Shown: positions 55,008 through 64,000 of the stretch, piece after piece | Numbering within the stretch: the first letter of the stretch is position 1 | Layout: each line of letters starts with the position of its first letter | NCBI RefSeq assembly: GCF_000238075.1 | Contig: NZ_JH414505.1 | Span: 274,863-338,862, forward strand | Reading direction: 5' to 3' | Source: Oribacterium asaccharolyticum ACB7 | GTDB taxonomy: Bacteria > Bacillota > Clostridia > Lachnospirales > Lachnospiraceae | Length of the DNA stretch: 64,000 nt | Notes under the pieces: generated by a model | Database searches by the model: none | What the model was told of the DNA's origin: nothing | The model's input: the letters and a program-made list of their open reading frames with translations, nothing else | Made by a program: the position numbers and the translations under genes

Positions 55008-56789
55008 TTACTGAAACATTTCCGCATCACCGAGCTGTTCCTCATGGTTTTCCATAAAAAACATCTGCGCCTCATCTTTGATGAACGACAGCTTTTCCAT
55101 GTTTAAAGTATGAATACCGAAAATCACCCTCCTCTCGTCCTGAGCCTCCTCAGAGCGTATTAAGATATAGCGCTTCCAAACATACTTTTTCTCCTTGTTT
55201 TTTGCCCGAAAATAAGACAATACAAAGCCTTCTCCATTGCTTCCAAGCCTTTCCCACATATCCGAGGGATTGAAAAATTCCCGACAACGGGCGAAGTCAT
55301 CCGGATGAATATATTTATGGAGATATTTATCCAAATCGTTTGTTAAATCGTTACTTCTCTCTATCTTTTCCGCTGCATTCGTTCTGTAAATCGGAAGCAG
55401 TGTGTTATTCTGCAAATCCAGAAGAACAACGGTGTCATACATGGAATACAAAGGCCTTAAGCTATTATCCAAGTTATTTGATTTCTGAAAGGAATCATTA
55501 TTCGTCAAAATATCTATTCGCAGAAGATAAATATAACTGTTTCCCTTACTGGTTACTCTTCTGACCTGTATTTGACAATACTGTCCCCGAGAAATAAAGT
55601 CGGTCGTTTCAATTCCCAGAGAATCCTTTGCCAAGCTGATCGTATCCCTGATTCTCTCCACCACCAGGGACTTTTCATCATTTAAGATGCCCTGAAATTC
55701 TTCGATATCTTCATAGCCCAAGTCTTCAATCGTCTTTTTATAAGGTTTTGTCCAATTCAAGTGTTTGATTTTTCCCGCCTTTTCCGAAACCAAAGCCATT
55801 GCTAAAACCGTATCAAAACCATATATGGTGGGAGTCTCATCTAAACGATCAAATACAAAGGGTGTAGGACTTAAAATATTGACTAAGCCGACCCGATCAT
55901 AAAGAAAGGTATCCTCTCCGCTTTCTACTCCATTCTCCTCTATCCGTTCCGCCAGCCAGTTCTCTATAGGCTCCGGTCTTCCAAAACAATAGCCCTGCAT
56001 ACGTTCACAGCCTGCAGCCTTCAAAAACTGATATTGCTCCTCCGTCTCAACACCTTCCGCAACAGTATGAATGCCGATTTCCTTCGCCATATAGAGTATA
56101 GAAGAAATAATAATTAAAGATTTCTTTCCCATATCGCTTAAAAAGCGCATATCGATTTTAAAGGTATCAAATTCAAATTCCTTTAAAAGATTCAAGGAGG
56201 AGTAGCCTGAACCGAAGTCATCCATCCAAACCTTATAGCCCTGCTCTCGAAGTTGTCGAACGGCAAACTTCATATACTCCTCATTATGCATGACTACGGA
56301 TTCCGTAATTTCAACATGTAAAATGGATTTCGGAATTTTATACAAAGCCACAAGATCATCCAACTTGTCTAGGAATCTTTCCACATCAAAATCAAGTCTT
56401 GAGAAATTCAGGGAAATCGGAAATACCGCCTCTCCTCTGTTTCTCCTCTTGGCAATATTCCGACAGACCTCTTCAAAAACAAAAAAATCCAAGAGATGAA
56501 TCTTAAGGCTTTTTTCCAAGACGGGAATAAAGTCACCCGGGTAAATCATCCCATACTTAGGGTCAACCCAACGAGAGAGTGCCTCTGCGCCGCACACTCT
56601 CCTCGATAAGCCCCGAATATTTACTTGTAGATAAACTTTAATCCATCTCTTTTCAATCGCTTCTTCTATATGAGACTCAATATATTGCTCTAATTCCAAG
56701 CGGCTAAAATCTATCTTATCTTGTTGTGAACGAGGAAATTTACGAATTCCTTTTTTTGGCCGTCCCTGATTTTGTTCGTGCTCCATCAC
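55008..56789 (-). CDS. EAL-domain cyclic-di-GMP phosphodiesterase
   Basis: A 593-residue cytoplasmic enzyme. The EAL domain (about 35-285) has the full catalytic set: E69-A-L71, N128, E160, D190-D191 (DDFG), K211, E245 and Q265, so it should hydrolyse c-di-GMP. The C-terminal half (about 300-593) is a mixed sensor-like region with a PAS-like fold at the end. No GGDEF domain is seen. It faces the Tad locus tail to tail with a 38-nt gap, so c-di-GMP control of the pilus is possible. A second ATG is at 56786. Confidence 0.87.
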   Translation of the reverse strand: MMEHEQNQGRPKKGIRKFPRSQQDKIDFSRLELEQYIESHIEEAIEKRWIKVYLQVNIRGLSRRVCGAEALSRWVDPKYGMIYPGDFIPVLEKSLKIHLLDFFVFEEVCRNIAKRRNRGEAVFPISLNFSRLDFDVERFLDKLDDLVALYKIPKSILHVEITESVVMHNEEYMKFAVRQLREQGYKVWMDDFGSGYSSLNLLKEFEFDTFKIDMRFLSDMGKKSLIIISSILYMAKEIGIHTVAEGVETEEQYQFLKAAGCERMQGYCFGRPEPIENWLAERIEENGVESGEDTFLYDRVGLVNILSPTPFVFDRLDETPTIYGFDTVLAMALVSEKAGKIKHLNWTKPYKKTIEDLGYEDIEEFQGILNDEKSLVVERIRDTISLAKDSLGIETTDFISRGQYCQIQVRRVTSKGNSYIYLLRIDILTNNDSFQKSNNLDNSLRPLYSMYDTVVLLDLQNNTLLPIYRTNAAEKIERSNDLTNDLDKYLHKYIHPDDFARCREFFNPSDMWERLGSNGEGFVLSYFRAKNKEKKYVWKRYILIRSEEAQDERRVIFGIHTLNMEKLSFIKDEAQMFFMENHEEQLGDAEMFQ

Positions 56790-56840
56790 TATTACCTATT
56801 CTTGCTAGTCCAAGTTACCATTAGAAATTTCGTCCAAAAT

Positions 56841-57533
56841 TTATAAAAACATAAGCAAATCCCGCACCACTTCCGAAGCCAAAATGAGCCCGGCAACAGG
56901 GGGAACAAAGGGTACCGACCCGGGCACCCCTCTATCTATCTGCGGTTTCTGAGGATTTTCTTCCGAGTAAACCACTTTCAGTTTGTTGATTCCCCTCTTT
57001 TTGCACTCTCTCCTCATCACTCTGGCCAAAGGGCATACTCTGGTTTGATAAATATCGGAAACCTTAAACGCTGCGGGATTCAGCTTGTTTCCGGCTCCCA
57101 TGGCACTGATAACGGGAGTCCCTGCCCGTTCCGCTTCACAGATTAACGAGAGCTTCGCCGTAACCGTATCAACCGCATCAATGATGTAATCATACGATGA
57201 AAAATCAAACTGCTCTTTTGTGTCGGGAAGGTAAAAGCAACAATAGGAATGAACTTCACAATCCGGATTAATGCTATGGATTCTTTCCGCCATAACCTCA
57301 ACTTTTTCTCTTCCTACCGTATCCCTTGTGGCAATCAGCTGTCTGTTTAAATTGGAAAGACTCACGGTATCTTTATCGACCAAATCTATCCTGCCCACAC
57401 CGGATCTTGCCAAGGCTTCTACTGCATATCCTCCCACACCGCCTACTCCAAACACAATCACCTTGGCACGGCTCAACTTTTCTATTGCATCCCTTCCCAG
57501 GAGAAGTTCGGTTCTTGAAAATTGTTCTAGCAT
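56841..57533 (-). CDS. tcdA: tRNA threonylcarbamoyladenosine dehydratase (TcdA/CsdL)
   Basis: A 230-residue ThiF/E1-like enzyme that turns t6A37 of tRNA into the cyclic form with ATP. The nucleotide motif is VFGVGGVGGYAVEAL, and DLVDKDTVSLSNLNRQ and IDAVDTVTAK are typical. CPLARVMRRECKKRG carries the cysteine region. It overlaps bioY by 7 nt, so the two are coupled. It could be a MoeB/ThiF relative, but length and motifs fit TcdA best. Confidence 0.88.
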   Translation of the reverse strand: MLEQFSRTELLLGRDAIEKLSRAKVIVFGVGGVGGYAVEALARSGVGRIDLVDKDTVSLSNLNRQLIATRDTVGREKVEVMAERIHSINPDCEVHSYCCFYLPDTKEQFDFSSYDYIIDAVDTVTAKLSLICEAERAGTPVISAMGAGNKLNPAAFKVSDIYQTRVCPLARVMRRECKKRGINKLKVVYSEENPQKPQIDRGVPGSVPFVPPVAGLILASEVVRDLLMFL

Positions 57534-58069
57534 TCTCCACTCCGTTTCTTCAATATCGCTTTCACCTTTCGTCCCAGAACTAAAGCCAAGAAAACTTTAA
57601 TGCAATCCGGTCCAATGAAGGGAAGAACCCCAACAGATAATGCCTTCATAAAGCCCAAGTAAAGCACCTTGGAAAGCCACAACGTTCCCATGATATAACA
57701 AAGAAGAATCCCCAGAAGAAAGAACAGGTACTGCAGTATCGGCTTCTTTGCAAAACGATCCACCCCAAAACCGCCCAAGAGACTTAAGAAAAGCATTCCG
57801 ATGAGATAGCCTCCCGTTGGCCCCATTAACTTAGCAAGACCACCTTCATAATTAGAAAATACAGGCAGACCTGCTAATCCCAGTAAAAGATAGGTCAAGT
57901 ACGAAACTGTCCCTAAATTCTTGCCGAGAATCGTTACCGAAAGACAGACTGCAAAGGTTCCCAAAGAAATCGGCACCGGTCCGATGGGTATCGAAATAGG
58001 AGATAATATTGCTAAAACAGCCGTCATAAGTGCCGCCAAAACAAGTTCTTGTATTTTTAATTTTCTCAT
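57527..58069 (-). CDS. bioY: Biotin ECF transporter S component
   Basis: A 180-residue membrane protein with about six helices. The family motifs GPVPISLGTFAVCL, LLGLAGLPVFSN and GPTGGYLIGML are clear. It binds biotin and works with a shared EcfAAT module encoded elsewhere. There is no biotin gene beside it. It lies 27 nt after manA. Confidence 0.92.
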   Translation of the reverse strand: MRKLKIQELVLAALMTAVLAILSPISIPIGPVPISLGTFAVCLSVTILGKNLGTVSYLTYLLLGLAGLPVFSNYEGGLAKLMGPTGGYLIGMLFLSLLGGFGVDRFAKKPILQYLFFLLGILLCYIMGTLWLSKVLYLGFMKALSVGVLPFIGPDCIKVFLALVLGRKVKAILKKRSGEC

Positions 58070-58096
58070 AGCCTTATCCTTTTAATCCCTAATTCA

Positions 58097-59113
58097 TTAC
58101 TTTTCCAAAAAACTAAACAGCCAATTTCCCGCTCCGGAAAACTCCACTTCTCCGCTTCCTGCCGGAATAAAGAAGCTATTTCCCTTCTCTGCAATCATCT
58201 CCTGTCTGCTCTCCTCCAAAGAGGCTCCTTCTTCCTCTGTTCTCTTCCTCACTGTTTTTTGGACAATTTTCCCTTTTCCGTCTATTAGAATCGCGGAAAG
58301 AAAGCTTTCTTTTCCCACCACTCTCTTATGGATTTCTCCTTCTTTCAGAGAACAACGCTCTACCGTAAAATAGGGGCAGGAGGCAAGACGCTCTGCACCG
58401 TTTTCCGGAAGGACGGGTCCGGAAGAAGTTAAGTCCCTGATTTCCGTTTTTTTACAGTTCATAACGGAAAGGGCCTTTTCTATATGTAATTCCCTTTCCC
58501 TTCCATCCTTATCTTTTCTTCCATAATCATAAACCCGGTAGGTTAAATTTGAGTTCTCTTGAATCTCCGCAATACAAATCCCGGCCCCGATTGCATGAAC
58601 AGTGCCTGCCGGAATAAAGAAAACATCCCCTTTCTCTACGGGAATCTTATTCAAGTATTCCGTCAGGAAATGCCCCTCTATTGCTTTTCGTATTTCATCC
58701 TTACTGTATTCACTCTTAAATCCGTAATATAGGAATGCCCCTTCTTCTCTCTCTAAAACCACCCAGAGCTCCGTCTTGCCAAGGCTTCTTTCCTCTAAAG
58801 CCGCATACTTATCGTCCGGATGAACTTGGACTGAGAGAGGCAGCTTTGCATCAATCAATTTAATAAGCATAGGAAATACGGGAAATTCCGTTCCCATATC
58901 TCCTACGCTTTTCGGATTCTCTTGCAAGAAAGAAGAAAGAGGAAGCTTGGCAGAATTGGAGAGCAAAATCTTGCTCTCCCCATCCTTATGACATGACAAA
59001 AGCCACGCCTCCGCCAAAGGACTTTTTTCACTGCTTACATGATACTCTTCCCGCAGGCGCTCTCCTCCCCAAAGATAGTCTTTCGTAGCGGCCTCCATCA
59101 AATATATACCCAT
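58097..59113 (-). CDS. manA: Mannose-6-phosphate isomerase, class I
   Basis: A 338-residue zinc enzyme that interconverts mannose 6-phosphate and fructose 6-phosphate. Motifs are DYLWGGERL near the N-terminus, LSVQVHPDD and GKTELWVVLE (metal ligands), VFFIPAGTVHAIGAG and QENSNLTYRVYDYGR. An insert of low complexity near the C-terminus (KTVRKRTEEEGASLEE) is unusual but harmless. I start it at 59113 (GGAGGAGG upstream); ATG 59134 is possible. It lies just after the PBP gene. Confidence 0.9.
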   Translation of the reverse strand: MGIYLMEAATKDYLWGGERLREEYHVSSEKSPLAEAWLLSCHKDGESKILLSNSAKLPLSSFLQENPKSVGDMGTEFPVFPMLIKLIDAKLPLSVQVHPDDKYAALEERSLGKTELWVVLEREEGAFLYYGFKSEYSKDEIRKAIEGHFLTEYLNKIPVEKGDVFFIPAGTVHAIGAGICIAEIQENSNLTYRVYDYGRKDKDGRERELHIEKALSVMNCKKTEIRDLTSSGPVLPENGAERLASCPYFTVERCSLKEGEIHKRVVGKESFLSAILIDGKGKIVQKTVRKRTEEEGASLEESRQEMIAEKGNSFFIPAGSGEVEFSGAGNWLFSFLEK

Positions 59114-59139
59114 CCTTAGATTTTCCTCCTCCATTCTTT

Positions 59140-61854
59140 CTAGGGGCTGACTCCAGGACCGTTTTCACTATCCCTTTCCCCTAAATAATTGCCTGCTCCG
59201 GGGCCGTCATAGAAGTTGCTGCTTCCTCCGGGGCCACCGCTATCCTCTTCTTTCAACGGGAGTTTCCGCACTCTTGTAATCGCTTTCTCCAGCTGTTGGC
59301 TAAGGGAAGCATAGTCCTCAGCCCCGGCCAATTCATGCAGACTGTCTGTTGCATCTGCAATTAAGGCTTCCGTGTCTCCATCCCGATATTCCAAACTTTG
59401 TAAAGAACTTAGATAGGATAGAAAAGCCTCTCTGTTCGCACTGTTCTTTTCCTCTTCCTCCTTTGCTTTACTTTCCTCCAGAGACTCGGCAAGCCGGGAT
59501 TCTTCTTCTTTTTTCTGAAGATATGCTTCTATTTCCGCTTTCCATTGTTCTTCAATCTTCAAAAAATCCTTCTGTCTGGCAAAGAGTTTTTCCTGGTATT
59601 CTTTTTTGAATTTTTCATCCGGAATATCATTTAAAAGGTCACGAGTCTCTTCAAAAAGATTCCTTGCAGTAAAAATATCTTCTACCTTATCAACATGCAG
59701 ATTCTTATACTCTTCCAATTGCCGAATCACGGTTTGCTTGTTCTCTTTTTCCGCCCGCTTCTTGCGTTCCTCTTCTCCTTTTCGCATTGCAGTACGAGAA
59801 ACATAGTCTGTAATTCCCGAGTCTTTGTCTGTTTCTTTCTCAACAGTAGACGGAACCTCCCAATCCTCGGGTTCCAAACCTTCATGTAAACTGTCCATAA
59901 CATTTTTCCAAATCTTACCCGCATAAGTCGCCCCATAAATGCCCGGCATTTCTACGGGAATGTCATGTCCTACCCAAACAGCCATGCTGTAGTATTTCGT
60001 GTAACCGCAAAACCAGGTGTCTTTGGAACCGTTACTGGTTCCCGTTTTTCCCGCTGCCGGCATCTTATTTTTTAACTTCAGTCCTCTTCCGGTCCCATAT
60101 TCCGTAGTCATGGTCCCTTTCAGAATATCCGTCATAATAAAGGCTGTATCTTCACTATATACCTGCGTCTTTTTTAAGCTGTTTTCATCTGCAACCACAC
60201 CGTCCTTTTCCGATGTAATCTTCACGATACAGGTCTTATCCTCGTAAACCCCTCCATTGGCCAATGTTGAATAGCCTCGTGCCATATCGACAATGCGTAG
60301 ACCGTTTGTAAACCCTCCGATGGATACCGCAGGAGCTGTATAATCCTTTATACTGATTCCCAGAAAATGCATTTTTTCCAGATACTCTAATCCGTCGGAG
60401 ATTCCGACACTGTCCAGAACCTGCCACGCAACCGTGTTTAAAGAACGGTTCAAAGCCTCTCTCAATGTCACTTCTCCGAAATAATTTCCTCCGGAATTGG
60501 AGGGTCCATCCTCCCACTTGTGATCATCCACAAGACTTGCTGCATTGTAAATTCCCATATCCAAGGCAGGCGCATAATCCAGTAAGGGTTTAATGGAAGA
60601 ACCGGGTTGACGATAACTCAAATAAGCACGGTTATACTTATCCTCCGCACCTCTTCCCCCGATTGTAGCCACAACGTAACCCGTCTTATTATCTATAATA
60701 ACTGCGGCACCCTGCATGGAAAACTTGCCGTTCTCCTGCACTTCTTTAAACTTGGCAAGTCCCTCATCCAAGAGTGCCTGCGCCTTTGTCTGAATTTCCG
60801 GGTTCAAAGAAGTATAAATGGTGTATCCGCCTGCCCGAAGTTCTCTATTGTAATAGGCATAGCTTTCCTCATATTGTTCCTGATAATTTTCTTTTTCCTC
60901 CCTAGTGGAAAAATGATAGGTAAAAGGAAATTGATTCACTTCCATCATACGAAGTGTTGCCGCATAAAGTGCATACGAATTTAAGTAATCTTCGTCTGTT
61001 CCCTTTTGACTGTTTCCGGAAATGGTTAAGGGCGATGCAACTGCAGCTTCATAATCCTCTTCCGTAAGATACCCAACCGTCTCCATGGATTTTAAGACCT
61101 GATTTCTCTTCTTTAACGCAAGATCCGGGTGACGAACCGGTTCATAACGGGAAGGCGCATTGGAGATTCCTGCCAGAGTAGCTGCTTCTTCCACAGTTAA
61201 ATCCTTTGCCGCTTTATCAAAATAGAATTGGCTTGCCGCCTCAACACCGTAGCAGTTATTTCCATAGAAATTCGTATTACAGTAAATCTCCATGATATCC
61301 GCTTTGGTATATCTTTTTTCCAGTTCTTGCGCCAAAATCATTTCCACAATTTTTCTGGTATAGGTTCTCTCCGAACTGAGATAGGTATTCTTGACCACCT
61401 GTTGGGTAATGGTAGAACCGCCCTGTTTGATTTTCCCCCTATTTTTAACCAATTGCACAACAGCACGTAGCGTCGCCATGTAGTCTACTCCGTGGTGGCT
61501 TCTGAACTTGCGGTCTTCCTGTGCAATATAGGCATTTTGCAGGTTGGGAGAAATCTGATCTATCGTCACATAAACGAAATGCCCGGCATTAACGGTTCCC
61601 AGGGTATTTCCCGCATAATCCAAGACTACGGTGTCCGAACGCTTGGTCAAGTCTTTCAGATTTCCGCTCGCCAATTTGTCATAGGCAATGGTTCGCAGTC
61701 TGTTCAATTCCGGACGAATAAAAATAAAGAATCCCAAAAGGGTCATGAGGGCTAACAGCCCTGTTAAAAACAAGAAAACTTTTCCAAAGAAGCGTAAAAT
61801 CGACTTCCGCTTTCTTTTTCCTCTACCTCTATCCCTTCCATTCTCTTCTCTCAT
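59140..61854 (-). CDS. Class A penicillin-binding protein (PBP1A-like)
   Basis: A 904-residue bifunctional cell-wall enzyme. A basic cytoplasmic tail and one membrane anchor (about 20-47) precede the GT51 transglycosylase (about 75-250; EDRKFRSHHGVD, QGGSTITQQVVK). The transpeptidase follows (about 375-650) with SxxK in GSSIKPLL, SLN in NRSLNTVAW and KTGTSNG. A long Lys/Glu-rich coiled-coil tail (about 690-860) and a Gly/Pro-rich end (DSGGPGGSSN) complete it. It polymerises and cross-links peptidoglycan. It is preceded by the rny terminator. Confidence 0.92.
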   Translation of the reverse strand: MREENGRDRGRGKRKRKSILRFFGKVFLFLTGLLALMTLLGFFIFIRPELNRLRTIAYDKLASGNLKDLTKRSDTVVLDYAGNTLGTVNAGHFVYVTIDQISPNLQNAYIAQEDRKFRSHHGVDYMATLRAVVQLVKNRGKIKQGGSTITQQVVKNTYLSSERTYTRKIVEMILAQELEKRYTKADIMEIYCNTNFYGNNCYGVEAASQFYFDKAAKDLTVEEAATLAGISNAPSRYEPVRHPDLALKKRNQVLKSMETVGYLTEEDYEAAVASPLTISGNSQKGTDEDYLNSYALYAATLRMMEVNQFPFTYHFSTREEKENYQEQYEESYAYYNRELRAGGYTIYTSLNPEIQTKAQALLDEGLAKFKEVQENGKFSMQGAAVIIDNKTGYVVATIGGRGAEDKYNRAYLSYRQPGSSIKPLLDYAPALDMGIYNAASLVDDHKWEDGPSNSGGNYFGEVTLREALNRSLNTVAWQVLDSVGISDGLEYLEKMHFLGISIKDYTAPAVSIGGFTNGLRIVDMARGYSTLANGGVYEDKTCIVKITSEKDGVVADENSLKKTQVYSEDTAFIMTDILKGTMTTEYGTGRGLKLKNKMPAAGKTGTSNGSKDTWFCGYTKYYSMAVWVGHDIPVEMPGIYGATYAGKIWKNVMDSLHEGLEPEDWEVPSTVEKETDKDSGITDYVSRTAMRKGEEERKKRAEKENKQTVIRQLEEYKNLHVDKVEDIFTARNLFEETRDLLNDIPDEKFKKEYQEKLFARQKDFLKIEEQWKAEIEAYLQKKEEESRLAESLEESKAKEEEEKNSANREAFLSYLSSLQSLEYRDGDTEALIADATDSLHELAGAEDYASLSQQLEKAITRVRKLPLKEEDSGGPGGSSNFYDGPGAGNYLGERDSENGPGVSP

Positions 61855-61867
61855 GCATTACCCCTTA

Positions 61868-61904
61868 TAAAATACGGCACAAAGCCCCCATGGGCCTTGC
61901 GCCG
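61868..61904 (-). terminator. Intrinsic terminator after rny
   Basis: CGGCGCAAGGCCC pairs with GGGCTTTGTGCCG around ATGG, followed by TATTTTAT on the minus strand. Confidence 0.85.
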
Positions 61905-61947
61905 ATACCGATACTCTCATGCTAAAAGTCCGGACATAAAGACCTTC

Positions 61948-63498
61948 CTACTTTGCATAGTCCACTGCTCTGGACTCTCGAATAATATTTACCTTGATTA
62001 CGCCCGGATATTGCATCTGGTCTTGAATCTGCTGGGAGATGTTTCTGGCCATAATGGTCATATCGTCATCGCTGACTTCATCCGGAACAACCATAATACG
62101 AACTTCTCTACCCGCCTGCACAGCAAAGGACTTCTCTACGCCCTTATAGGAATTGGCAATTTCTTCCAGTTCCTTCAAACGATTGGTGTAGGTCTCCAAG
62201 GACTTTCTTCTCGCCCCCGGTCTTGCTGCGGAAATGGCATCCGCCGCCGCTACTATAAAGGAAATCAGGGAAGTCGGTTCCGTACCTCCGTGGTGAGATG
62301 CGACCGCATTGATGACCACTTCCGGCTCATGATATTTCTGGCAAAGTTCGATTCCCAAATCGACGTGACTTCCTTCCACCTCATGATCGATGGCTTTTCC
62401 GATATCATGTAACAAGCCGGCACGCTTGGCCATACGGGTATCCAAGCCCAACTCCTGCGCCAAAAGACCGGATATCTGAGCCACTTCCATGGAATGCTGT
62501 AATGCATTCTGCCCAAAGGAAGTACGAAATTTCATTCTTCCCAAAAGCATAACGAGCTCCGGATGAATGCCGTGAATCCCCAGCTCTAAAGTCGCCGACT
62601 CTCCTTCTTCCTTAATGGTATCATTTACTTCTTTCCTGCTCTTTTCAACCACTTCTTCAATTCTCGCAGGATGAATCCGTCCATCCACAATCAGCTTTTC
62701 CAAAGCAATTCTGGCTACTTCTCTTCGAATAGGATCAAACCCGGAAAGCACCACCGCTTCCGGCGTATCGTCAATAATGAGTTCCACTCCCGTAAGTTGC
62801 TCTAAAGTCCGAATGTTTCTACCCTCGCGTCCGATGATTCTTCCCTTCATTTCATCATTGGGAAGCTGAACAACGGATACGGTAGACTCTGTTACCTGAT
62901 CCGCCGCACAACGCTGAATCGCCTCAACAATATATTCCCTGGCTGTCCGCTCCGCCTCTTCCTTGGCTCTTGCGTCATACTCTCTGATAATTAAAGCGGT
63001 GTCGTGCTTAATACTGTCTTCCACGGAATGAAGCAGTTCCTGCCTTGCCTGCTCTTTGGTCAGCCCTGATACCCGTTCCAATTCAACAAGCTTCTGTGCC
63101 TGCAGCTGCTCAACCTCTCCCTCTTTTTCCTGTAAAACTTCTTCCTTGTGCAGGAGTTCCGCTTCCTTTCGCTCTAAGCTCGCCGCCTTCTTCTCCGAGC
63201 TCTCCTCTCTCTTTAAAATTCTTCTTTCCAGCTCATTAACTTCTTTTCTTCTGTCTTTCATCTCCTTATCCAGCTCATTTTTGGCCTTTAAAGCCTCTTC
63301 TTTCGCTTCCAATAAGGATTCTCTCTTCTTGTTTTCTGCTGTTCGGATGGCATCATCAATAATTTCTCTGGACTTTTGCTCAGCACTTCCCACCGTTTTG
63401 GCATAGATAGACCGCTGTTTATTTTGTCCAAGGATAAACATGATGACCCCCACGATAAGCGCCACAATAACCACAAGGGCTATTCCTAATGGGTCCAC
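61948..63498 (-). CDS. rny: Ribonuclease Y
   Basis: A 516-residue membrane-anchored endoribonuclease that starts mRNA decay. One N-terminal helix (about 5-22) is followed by a long coiled coil (about 30-190), a KH domain (about 205-270, [17 protein letters not shown] split) and the HD domain with [15 protein letters not shown]. The start is GTG at 63498 after GGGAGG. A strong promoter lies at 63601-63629. It forms a single-gene unit with its own terminator. Confidence 0.94.
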   Translation of the reverse strand: MDPLGIALVVIVALIVGVIMFILGQNKQRSIYAKTVGSAEQKSREIIDDAIRTAENKKRESLLEAKEEALKAKNELDKEMKDRRKEVNELERRILKREESSEKKAASLERKEAELLHKEEVLQEKEGEVEQLQAQKLVELERVSGLTKEQARQELLHSVEDSIKHDTALIIREYDARAKEEAERTAREYIVEAIQRCAADQVTESTVSVVQLPNDEMKGRIIGREGRNIRTLEQLTGVELIIDDTPEAVVLSGFDPIRREVARIALEKLIVDGRIHPARIEEVVEKSRKEVNDTIKEEGESATLELGIHGIHPELVMLLGRMKFRTSFGQNALQHSMEVAQISGLLAQELGLDTRMAKRAGLLHDIGKAIDHEVEGSHVDLGIELCQKYHEPEVVINAVASHHGGTEPTSLISFIVAAADAISAARPGARRKSLETYTNRLKELEEIANSYKGVEKSFAVQAGREVRIMVVPDEVSDDDMTIMARNISQQIQDQMQYPGVIKVNIIRESRAVDYAK

Positions 63499-63600
63499 TG
63501 TTTATACCTCCCTTAATATTCGTTTGTTAATGTACAAATATGCGAAGCAATTATTTTCTTGCGAAATTTCAGATTCCATATTCATCATTTTAACGTATTT

Positions 63601-63629
63601 ATTCTAAGGTATCCGAAAACTTGTGTCAA
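63601..63629 (-). promoter_or_regulatory. Sigma-70 promoter of rny
   Basis: TTGACA (63629-63624) and TAGAAT (63606-63601) are spaced by exactly 17 nt on the minus strand, about 100 nt before the GTG. Confidence 0.8.
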
Positions 63630-63636
63630 CAATTGT

Positions 63637-64000
63637 CTAGCCTTGAAATAAAGAGAGCATTTTCTTGGACTGGCTTTCTCCAATCCCCATTACGTTATTG
63701 ACAAAAACAATTTCTCCGATTTCCTTATCCCGTATAAGCTCCGGAAGTTTTTTCTCATAATGACGGTAGTCAACCACATAAACATTCCGGTAATCTTGTG
63801 CCAAAAAGGGAACAAAAGCATTGGCATAGGAATCTTTAATCACCAGAAGATTTCCGTTTCCCTTTTCATTATGCACTTCGACATAAGGATGATCCCCCAA
63901 CATGAAACAATTATATTTATTCCCCGGCAGCATATTGGATGCATCATTGATCAGTTTAGCATCACCTTCTTTTCCGTCCGCACTTTGAAAATGCATATCA
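63637..64000 (-). CDS. DHHW-family protein, C-terminal part (cut by the window edge)
   Basis: About 120 residues of the C-terminus are visible; the gene runs out of the window. The sequence (LLVIKDSYANAFVPFLAQ, YVVDYRHYEK, IVFVNNV) is the end of the DHHW/AlgJ-like SGNH hydrolase fold. These are exported proteins that often work with an MBOAT acyltransferase in polymer O-acetylation. The partner would be upstream, outside the window. The start is not in view. Confidence 0.8.
   Translation of the reverse strand, partial: DMHFQSADGKEGDAKLINDASNMLPGNKYNCFMLGDHPYVEVHNEKGNGNLLVIKDSYANAFVPFLAQDYRNVYVVDYRHYEKKLPELIRDKEIGEIVFVNNVMGIGESQSKKMLSLFQG

Overview
The window looks like a chromosome segment of a low-to-mid GC Gram-positive anaerobe of the Clostridia, most probably Lachnospiraceae. 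An oral Oribacterium-like genus is my guess, made without any database search. The basis is clostridial-type ribosome binding sites, choline-binding-type wall repeats, class B sortase, YkvI/YczE/MntP-type membrane proteins, a K+-dependent membrane pyrophosphatase and a Firmicutes-style Tad/Flp pilus locus. Almost everything from 1 to 44.4 kb and from 55 to 64 kb lies on the minus strand. The Tad locus (44.7-55.0 kb) is on the plus strand. I saw no tRNA, rRNA or CRISPR array.

Layout. 0.1-2.6 kb: a DUF4091 protein and a HAD-IIA phosphatase. 2.8-6.7 kb: class I ribonucleotide reductase nrdA and nrdB with a promoter and two NrdR-type boxes; a ~220-nt imperfect palindrome fills the gap between them. 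7-8.8 kb: small unknown genes and a broken Rpn/PD-(D/E)XK gene. 8.8-12.8 kb: a metNIQ methionine ABC importer with an M20 amidohydrolase. 13-14 kb: sortase B. 14.0-26.3 kb: an island inserted at the 3' end of rlmD. 26.3-44.4 kb: rlmD, a wall-hydrolase/choline-binding group, L,D-transpeptidase, L-serine dehydratase, a DAACS symporter, hppA and a lspA-mocR-mutY-mntP-GNAT operon. 44.7-55 kb: a complete Tad-type pilus locus. 55-64 kb: EAL phosphodiesterase, tcdA, bioY, manA, a class A PBP, RNase Y and a partial DHHW protein.

The most interesting region is the island at 14.0-26.3 kb. It carries an unusual type I restriction-modification locus in the order hsdM, AlbA_2/HATPase protein, 20-bp VNTR, hsdS, Ser/Thr kinase, hsdR. 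HsdS has three target-recognition domains instead of two. Two repeats could change its specificity: a 12-bp TAEL-coding repeat of the EcoR124 kind in the first spacer, and 18 copies of a GACA tetranucleotide just before the third domain. Gain or loss of one GACA unit ends the protein right after the second half, so slippage would toggle a 3-domain and a 2-domain HsdS. A eukaryotic-type kinase with intact catalytic motifs sits 11 nt from hsdS and 19 nt from hsdR. The island is bracketed by displaced copies of the rlmD 3' end, which points to integration and tandem accretion at that site; no recombinase remains.

Elsewhere the genes fit a wall-rich anaerobe: exported wall hydrolases and choline-binding proteins near a sortase, and a Tad pilus with two prepilin peptidases followed by a c-di-GMP phosphodiesterase. 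All functions are read from sequence motifs and context only.
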